Source: Kribbella rubisoli (GTDB taxonomy: Bacteria > Actinomycetota > Actinomycetes > Propionibacteriales > Kribbellaceae). From it: a DNA stretch of 64,000 bases. Every line of letters begins with the position of its first letter. The first letter of the stretch is position 1. Under the pieces are notes generated by a model that saw only the letters and a program-made list of their open reading frames with translations, did not search any database and had not been told where the DNA came from. The position numbers and the translations under genes were made by a program. The DNA lies in assembly GCF_004217145.1 (NCBI RefSeq), contig NZ_SHKR01000012.1:1116001-1180000 (forward strand). The letters are read 5' to 3'. Below are positions 58,967-64,000 of the stretch, in pieces.

Positions 58967-60310
58967 ATGAATCACGTGGCGCCCCACGATGTACGTGATG
59001 TCTACGGCCGGCGGTACCGGATCGGCGAGGATGCCCGCGAGCTGACCGGGCACTCCAGACGCTGGCAACTCTGGGCGGCCTGGGCCTGCATGGTCGCGAT
59101 CAGCCCGTTGCAATACTCGTTCGGCACGGCCGCACTAGGCTTCGACCGCGGCTGGGGTACGACGCAAACCCTGTGGCTGCTGGCGATCTTTGTCGCCTGC
59201 CAGGCGCTGGTCGCGATCCCCGCCGCCTGGATCCAGCGGGTCCGCCGGGCCACACCGACGCAGCTCGTCGTCTTCGGCGGTGCGTTGGCCGCCATCGGTC
59301 TCGCGACCTTCGCCCATGCGAACAGCTATGTCGCGGCCGTCTTCGGCTACGCGCTCGTCGGCGGCATCGGTGCAGGTCTGGTGTACTCCGCCTGCATCAC
59401 CACGTCGGCGCGCTGGTTTCCGGAGCGGCGTACCGCGACGATCGGTTTCGTCACTGGTGGCTTCGCCGTCGGCGCCGTACCGAGTATCGCGCTGCTGGCG
59501 ATCTTCGAGTCGAGTCAACGGGTTGTCTTCGATGTGACCGCGCTGGTCACGCTGCTGATCGTGCTCGTCGCGGGCGGTCTGCTGAAGGATCCGCCGAGAT
59601 ACTGGTGGCCCGCAGACCTCGACGCGCAGGCGTGGGCGGTCGATCGGAAGCTGAACCGCAGCATCCCGAACAATGCGCCCGCCGTCCGCCACTATCGGCC
59701 GGCGGAGGCGATGAGGACCGGCGCGCTGCCGTTGATGTGGTTGCTGCTGGCAATCAGTACTGCGTTGTCGCTGCTCGGTATCGCGTTCGTTGCCGGCTAC
59801 GCGGTGACGTCTGACTTCGGCCTCGCGATCGCAGGTGCGGCCGCCGGAATGCTTGCCGCCGTCAACGGTCTCGGACGCTCATCAGCAGGACACTTGTCCG
59901 ACAGGTTCGGCCGCCGGCGAGTGCTGGCCGCCGTACTGATGATCGAAGGCTTCGCGCATGTCGGCCTGGTGATTGCCGGCAGTGGCTGGGCCTTCGTGGT
60001 CTGCGCGATGTTCGCCGGGCTGGGCGGTGGTGCGTTCTACGCGATCATGGCCAACCTCGTCCTCGAGTTCTTCGGCGAGAACAGCCTCCTGCAGAACCAG
60101 GCCATCCTGTACTCCGCCAAGGCCGTCGGCGGCCTCATCGGCATCGGTGTCGCCGCCTCGCTGATTGCGAGCGTCGGCTACCGACCGCTGTTCCTTGGCG
60201 CCGGGCTGCTCGGCCTACTGACCGCACTGAGCGTGCGCCTGCTCAAACAGCCAGGCAGGCCGGCGCTGTCGGTCCGTCAGCAGCTCGGTACGCCGGTGGC
60301 GGGCGAGTGA
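58967..60310 (+). CDS. MFS transporter, oxalate/formate antiporter type
   Basis: A 447-residue carrier with 12 hydrophobic helices. The N-terminus is cytoplasmic (VYGRRYRIGEDARELTGHSR), followed by helix 1 (QLWAAWACMVAISPLQYSFG). GLGRSSAGHLSDRFGRRRVL is the inter-helix 8-9 motif, and GGIGAGLVYSACITTSARWF is typical of OFA (oxalate:formate antiporter) proteins. A neighbouring oxc-frc pair, whose product is formate, supports oxalate uptake in exchange for formate. ATG 58967 is preferred over ATG 58946 because AGGAGG is correctly spaced from it. Confidence 0.85.
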   Translation: MNHVAPHDVRDVYGRRYRIGEDARELTGHSRRWQLWAAWACMVAISPLQYSFGTAALGFDRGWGTTQTLWLLAIFVACQALVAIPAAWIQRVRRATPTQLVVFGGALAAIGLATFAHANSYVAAVFGYALVGGIGAGLVYSACITTSARWFPERRTATIGFVTGGFAVGAVPSIALLAIFESSQRVVFDVTALVTLLIVLVAGGLLKDPPRYWWPADLDAQAWAVDRKLNRSIPNNAPAVRHYRPAEAMRTGALPLMWLLLAISTALSLLGIAFVAGYAVTSDFGLAIAGAAAGMLAAVNGLGRSSAGHLSDRFGRRRVLAAVLMIEGFAHVGLVIAGSGWAFVVCAMFAGLGGGAFYAIMANLVLEFFGENSLLQNQAILYSAKAVGGLIGIGVAASLIASVGYRPLFLGAGLLGLLTALSVRLLKQPGRPALSVRQQLGTPVAGE

Positions 60311-60864
60311 ACGGATACGGAGTGGTCCATCGGTCGGATCCCTGCGTGATGGAGCTTGTCTCCCGCCTGGCGCGAGAGCCCTGGACCGATCGTCCTGCGT
60401 GCGTACACCCAGTGCTGAGCGCAGTGGCGCGCGCGGTCCATGACCACAGCAGCTCCGCCGGTCGTCGGGAGCTGCTGCCGCTCGCTCCGCTCTTCCTCGA
60501 CACTGCCTCTCCCGGCTTTGAACCGTCCGCCCGCCTGGTGGCGCTCTGCGTGTCCACCGCGCTGGCGGGCGGCGAACTCGCCGGCGATGAGCGCAGGCGT
60601 CTCGGTGCTGCGCATCGGACCGCGCTGCACCTCCTCGGTACGGAGGAACATCCCGCCGGGTCGGCCCGCTGGTGGTTGCCGGTTCTGGGCCATCGGAGCG
60701 AGGCCTTCTACCGCACCTTCGTCGCGACGGAACATGCGGCCGAGGCGGTGGCGGTCGCCGCGAGGACGGCGAACGACGTGCGACTCAAGAGCCTCCTGAA
60801 GCTGTGCCTCGCGGCTCAGCCCAGCCCCTCGTGCTCGGCGTCGGCCCAGAACTCCGGGTCGTAG
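60307..60864 (+). CDS. hypothetical protein coupled to the oxalate carrier
   Basis: A 185-residue soluble, mainly helical protein from GTG 60307, which overlaps the MFS stop (GTGA). Segments include CVMELVSRLAREPWTDRPAC and LVALCVSTALAGGELAGDER, with ARWWLPVLGHRSEAFYRTFV and ATEHAAEAVAVAARTANDVR. No family is recognised. Operon position suggests a role in oxalate transport or its control. Its 3' end overlaps the convergent gene at 60816 by 49 bases. Confidence 0.65.
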   Translation: MNGYGVVHRSDPCVMELVSRLAREPWTDRPACVHPVLSAVARAVHDHSSSAGRRELLPLAPLFLDTASPGFEPSARLVALCVSTALAGGELAGDERRRLGAAHRTALHLLGTEEHPAGSARWWLPVLGHRSEAFYRTFVATEHAAEAVAVAARTANDVRLKSLLKLCLAAQPSPSCSASAQNSGS

Positions 60865-61073
60865 TCGCCGTCAGGGATCGCCACGAGCTCGCCTTGATGT
60901 GGCGCGCGGACCTGCTGCTCGAGTCGGCGTAGGTCCGCTGTGCACCGCTCCAGATCGTCCAGCAACCGCAGTACGTCGAGATGCGGGCCGATCCGATTCC
61001 TCAACGCCATAAGGGATTTCTCCAGGGTGAGGAGTGCGGCGCGGGTCCGTTCGAGTTCCTCGGAAATGATCAT
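60816..61073 (-). CDS. hypothetical coiled-coil protein between carrier and oxc
   Basis: An 85-residue protein; ATG 61073 has GAGGAGG five bases upstream. A heptad-like helix (MIISEELERTRAALLTLEKS, LMALRNRIGPHLDVLRLLDD, LERCTADLRRLEQQVRAP) is followed by an acidic tail GDYDPEFWADAEHEGLG. No family recognised. It diverges from oxc and so may share the control region at 61097-61149. Confidence 0.6.
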   Translation of the reverse strand: MIISEELERTRAALLTLEKSLMALRNRIGPHLDVLRLLDDLERCTADLRRLEQQVRAPHQGELVAIPDGDYDPEFWADAEHEGLG

Positions 61074-61096
61074 CTCAGCCTCCTCGACGCGAACTC

Positions 61097-61149
61097 TGGA
61101 CAACCACCATCGCGTGGGATAAGACTACGACTACACCATACGGTATGCA
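61097..61149 (+). promoter_or_regulatory. oxc-frc promoter with GntR-type operator
   Basis: TGGACA (61097-61102), 17 bases, then TAAGAC (61120-61125) form the promoter. ACCATACGGTATGCA (61135-61149) lies about 10 bases downstream, over the start of transcription. An in-frame ATG inside this operator (61145) is not the oxc start. Confidence 0.7.
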
Positions 61150-61204
61150 ATCTACATTCAAGCCGACGAACGAAGCTCGGCCCCTTCCGAGGAGAGGACT
61201 GCAG

Positions 61205-62914
61205 ATGGCGCAGACAGTGTCGGAGACCCAGCCCGTCGCCGAAGTGAAGGAGCCGGAGACCATCTCAGGTGGTCACCTGGTCGCCAAGGCGCTGAAGGCC
61301 GAGGGGATCGACGTGATCTTCACGCTCTGCGGCGGACACATCATCGATATCTACGACGGCTGCGTGGACGAAGGCATCGCGGTGGTCGACGTTCGGCACG
61401 AGCAGGTCGCCGCGCACGCCGCGGACGGATACGCACGGGTGACAGGTAAACCCGGGTGCGCGGTCGTCACCGCCGGCCCTGGTACGACGGACGCGGTGAC
61501 CGGCGTCGCGAACGCGTTCCGCGCCGAGAGCCCGATGTTGCTGATCGGCGGCCAGGGCGCACTCAACCAGCACAAGATGGGGTCCCTGCAGGATCTGCCG
61601 CACGTCGACCTGATGACGCCGATCACCAAGTTCGCCGCGACCGTGCCGCACACCGCGCGCGCCGCCGACATGGTGTCGATGGCGTTCCGCGAGTGCTACA
61701 ACGGCGCGCCCGGCCCGTCCTTCCTGGAGATCCCGCGCGACATCCTGGACAACTCGGTCCCGGTCGAGTCCGCGACGGTTCCCGAGGCCGGCCACTACCG
61801 CGCATCCACCAAGAGCATCGGCGACCCGGCGAGCATCGAAGCGCTGGCCGATCTGCTGGTGCGGGCCGAGAAGCCCGTCGTACTGCTCGGCACTCAGGTG
61901 TGGACCGCTCGCGGCAGCGACGCGGCGACCGAGTTCGTGCGGACCCTCGACGTACCGGCCTTCATGAACGGCGCCGCCCGCGGAACCCTGCCGCCCGGCG
62001 ACCCGCACCACTTCCACCTGTCCCGTCGGTACGGGTTCAACAACGCCGACCTGATCCTGATCGTCGGTACGCCGTTCGACTTCCGGATGGGGTACGGGCG
62101 TCGCCTGCCGAAGAGCGCGACCGTCGTCCAGATCGACATGGACTACCGCACGGTCGGCAAGAACCGCGACATCGATCTCGGCCTGGTCGGCGATCCCGGT
62201 GCGATCCTCGCCGCGGTCACGCAGGCGGCATCGGGCCGGCTGCACAAGACCGATCGCAAGGGATGGTTCGCGGAGCTGCGCGCCGAGGAGGACGCGGCGT
62301 ACCAGAAGCGGCTGCCGCGCCAGCTGTCCGACGCGAACCCGATCCACCCGCTGCGGCTGGCGCACGAGATCAACGAGTTCCTCACCGAAGACTCGATCTA
62401 CATCGGCGACGGCGGCGACATCGTGACGTTCTCCGGCGGCGTCGTCCAGCCCAAGTCACCCGGCCACTGGATGGACCCGGGACCGCTCGGCACGCTCGGC
62501 GTCGGCATCCCGTTCGTGCTCGCGGCGAAGTACGCGCGACCGGACAAGGAGGTCGTCGCGCTGTTCGGCGACGGCGCCTTCTCCTTGACCGGTTGGGATT
62601 TCGAGACGCTGGTGCGCTTCAACCTCCCGTTCGTCGGTGTCGTCGGCAACAACTCCTCGATGAACCAGATCCGCTACGGCCAGGAAGCGAAGTACGGCCA
62701 TGACCGCGGCCGGATCGGCAACACCCTTGGCGACGTCAAGTACGACGAGTTCGCCCGGATGCTCGGCGGGTACGGCGAGGAGGTCCGCGACCCGAAGGAC
62801 ATCGGGCCGGCCATGCAGCGCGCCCGCGAGTCCGGGCTGCCGTCGCTGATCAACGTCTGGGTCGACCCAGACGCGTACGCGCCCGGAACCATGAACCAGA
62901 CCATGTACAAGTAA
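61205..62914 (+). CDS. oxc: oxalyl-CoA decarboxylase
   Basis: A 569-residue thiamin-diphosphate enzyme that converts oxalyl-CoA to formyl-CoA and CO2. The PYR domain holds the activating Glu in VVDVRHEQVAAHAADGYARV. GPGTTDAVTGVANAFRAESP follows, with GLYRYDPR-type regions replaced by QHKMGSLQDLPHVDLMTPIT. The ThDP site is GDGAFSLTGWDFETLVRFNL with VGVVGNNSSMNQIRYGQEAK (G-D-G...N-N). Length and pattern fit Oxc. ATG 61205 follows GAGGAGAGG. frc begins 11 bases downstream, forming the oxalate-degrading operon. Confidence 0.92.
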   Translation: MAQTVSETQPVAEVKEPETISGGHLVAKALKAEGIDVIFTLCGGHIIDIYDGCVDEGIAVVDVRHEQVAAHAADGYARVTGKPGCAVVTAGPGTTDAVTGVANAFRAESPMLLIGGQGALNQHKMGSLQDLPHVDLMTPITKFAATVPHTARAADMVSMAFRECYNGAPGPSFLEIPRDILDNSVPVESATVPEAGHYRASTKSIGDPASIEALADLLVRAEKPVVLLGTQVWTARGSDAATEFVRTLDVPAFMNGAARGTLPPGDPHHFHLSRRYGFNNADLILIVGTPFDFRMGYGRRLPKSATVVQIDMDYRTVGKNRDIDLGLVGDPGAILAAVTQAASGRLHKTDRKGWFAELRAEEDAAYQKRLPRQLSDANPIHPLRLAHEINEFLTEDSIYIGDGGDIVTFSGGVVQPKSPGHWMDPGPLGTLGVGIPFVLAAKYARPDKEVVALFGDGAFSLTGWDFETLVRFNLPFVGVVGNNSSMNQIRYGQEAKYGHDRGRIGNTLGDVKYDEFARMLGGYGEEVRDPKDIGPAMQRARESGLPSLINVWVDPDAYAPGTMNQTMYK

Positions 62915-62925
62915 GGGGACCCGTC

Positions 62926-64000
62926 ATGACCAAGGCCCTCGAGGGTGTCCGTGTACTCGACATGACGCATGTCCAGTCCGGACCGTCCTGCACCCAGATC
63001 CTCGCTTGGCTCGGCGCCGACGTGATCAAGCTCGAGGCACCGACCGGCGACATCACCCGCCAGCAGCTGCGCGACCTCCCGGACGTCGACAGCCTCTACT
63101 TCACGATGCTCAACTGCAACAAGCGCAGCATCACGCTGAACATGAAGTCCGACCGGGGCAAGGAGATCTTCTCCGACCTGGTGAAGAACTCCGACATCCT
63201 GGTGGAGAACTTCGCCCCGGGCGCGATCGACCGGATGGGCTTCACCTGGGAGCGCCTGCAGGAGCTGAACCCCGGCCTGATCTTCGCGTCGATCAAGGGC
63301 TTCGGCCCGGGCCGGTACGAGAACTTCAAGGCGTACGAGGTGGTCGCCCAGGCGATGGGCGGCGCGATGAGTACGACGGGGTTCGAGGACGGACCGCCGA
63401 CCGCGACCGGTGCCCAGATCGGTGACTCGGGGACCGGGATCCACCTGGTCGCCGGCATCCTCGCCGCTCTGTTCCAGCGGACCCACTCCGGCAAGGGCCA
63501 GCGGGTGACCGTGGCCATGCAGGAGGCCGTGCTCAACCTGACGCGGGTGAAGCTCCGTGACCAGCAGCGGCTGACGCATGGACCGCTGAAGGAGTACCCG
63601 AACGACAACTTCGGCGACGAGGTGCCGCGCTCGGGGAACGCTTCCGGCGGCGGGCAGCCCGGCTGGGCGGTCCGGACTGCGCCGGGCGGGCCGAACGACT
63701 ACATCTACGTGATCGTCCAGCCGCCCGGCTGGGCCCCGATCGCCAACCTGATCGGCAAGCCCGAGCTGGCCGAGGATCCCGACTGGTCGACGCCGGCCGC
63801 GCGGCTGGACAAGCTCGACAAGATGTTCGCGCTGATCGAGCAGTGGACCGAGCAGCACACGAAGTTCGAGGTGATGGACAAGCTCAACGCACTGAACGTG
63901 CCGTGCGGGCCGATCATGTCCACCTCCGAGCTGATCGCGGACGAGACGCTCGCCGACCTGGGCGCGGTGGTCGAGGTGGAGCACCCGCAGCGCGGCACGT
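62926..64000 (+). CDS. frc: formyl-CoA:oxalate CoA-transferase (3' end beyond window)
   Basis: The first 358 residues of a class III CoA-transferase; the frame is still open at base 64000 (full-length Frc is about 420-430). MTKALEGVRVLDMTHVQSGP is the family start and GADVIKLEAPTGDITRQQLR the CoA-binding segment. KRSITLNMKSDRGKEIF follows, with VVAQAMGGAMSTTG. The catalytic Asp is about D167 in GAQIGDSGTGIHLVAGILAA. It transfers CoA from formyl-CoA to oxalate, feeding oxc. A Gly-rich loop, SGNASGGGQPGW, corresponds to the mobile glycine loop of Frc. Confidence 0.92.
   Translation, partial: MTKALEGVRVLDMTHVQSGPSCTQILAWLGADVIKLEAPTGDITRQQLRDLPDVDSLYFTMLNCNKRSITLNMKSDRGKEIFSDLVKNSDILVENFAPGAIDRMGFTWERLQELNPGLIFASIKGFGPGRYENFKAYEVVAQAMGGAMSTTGFEDGPPTATGAQIGDSGTGIHLVAGILAALFQRTHSGKGQRVTVAMQEAVLNLTRVKLRDQQRLTHGPLKEYPNDNFGDEVPRSGNASGGGQPGWAVRTAPGGPNDYIYVIVQPPGWAPIANLIGKPELAEDPDWSTPAARLDKLDKMFALIEQWTEQHTKFEVMDKLNALNVPCGPIMSTSELIADETLADLGAVVEVEHPQRGT

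Overview
The window is high-GC DNA with GTG/ATG starts, Shine-Dalgarno-led operons and many 4-base ATGA/GTGA gene overlaps. Its gene content points to an actinomycete: a SigE-type ECF sigma factor, orn next to tRNA-His, a LamG + RHS secreted protein pair, GH35 with a sugar ABC transporter and LacI, and DUF6907-like proteins. A Propionibacteriales genus such as Kribbella would fit, but that name is inference from gene style, not a database match.

Layout. (1) 1-1.5 kb: chromosomal flank with a partial YrhK-like membrane protein and a DksA/TraR-type zinc-finger protein. (2) 1.5-34.07 kb: accessory DNA at tRNA-Lys(CTT). The 3' part of the tRNA recurs three times in the same orientation: the complete tRNA at 33997-34072, a 46-bp exact copy at 16349-16394 and a 36-bp copy at 1496-1531. 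This reads as two integrated elements in tandem. The outer element (1.5-16.4 kb) carries a secreted LamG protein, a 2247-residue RHS/YD-repeat polymorphic toxin with a Hint domain and an Ntox21-like tip, a putative immunity gene, a SUFU-type orphan immunity gene and a frameshifted, truncated integrase. The inner element (16.4-34.04 kb) looks like an integrative element or phage satellite. It has an intact tyrosine integrase, an XRE repressor and small HTH/excisionase-like proteins around a repeat-rich control region, a RecA-fold RepA-like ATPase beside GGGAACGG iterons, three DUF6907-like paralogues, several unknown coupled genes, and a lone 1181-residue tail tape-measure protein with no other recognisable virion gene.

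(3) 34.1-49.3 kb: ordinary chromosome. It holds a FAD oxidoreductase-tenA pair, a class V aminotransferase with DUF429, a CDF metal transporter, a hotdog thioesterase, a MarC-family protein, a GH63-like glycosidase with a DHDPS-family lyase, an ECF sigma factor with a membrane partner, tRNA-His, orn, a methyltransferase with a His-Gly tract, a GNAT protein, a cold-shock protein, a P-loop kinase-like protein and a DHFR-family reductase.

(4) 49.4-64 kb: catabolic gene clusters. A GH35 beta-galactosidase lies with a sugar ABC importer and a divergent LacI regulator, with two palindromic operators between them. Beyond a very large inverted-repeat terminator is an oxalate-degradation locus: sucCD, a divergent oxalate/formate-type MFS carrier, two unknown genes, oxalyl-CoA decarboxylase (oxc) and formyl-CoA transferase (frc, cut by the window end). 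A 15-bp near-palindrome, consensus TGCATACSGTATGCA, overlaps the predicted promoters of sucCD, the MFS gene and oxc, and also that of a 2-dehydropantoate reductase-like gene 9 kb away. This suggests one GntR-type regulon whose regulator is not in the window.
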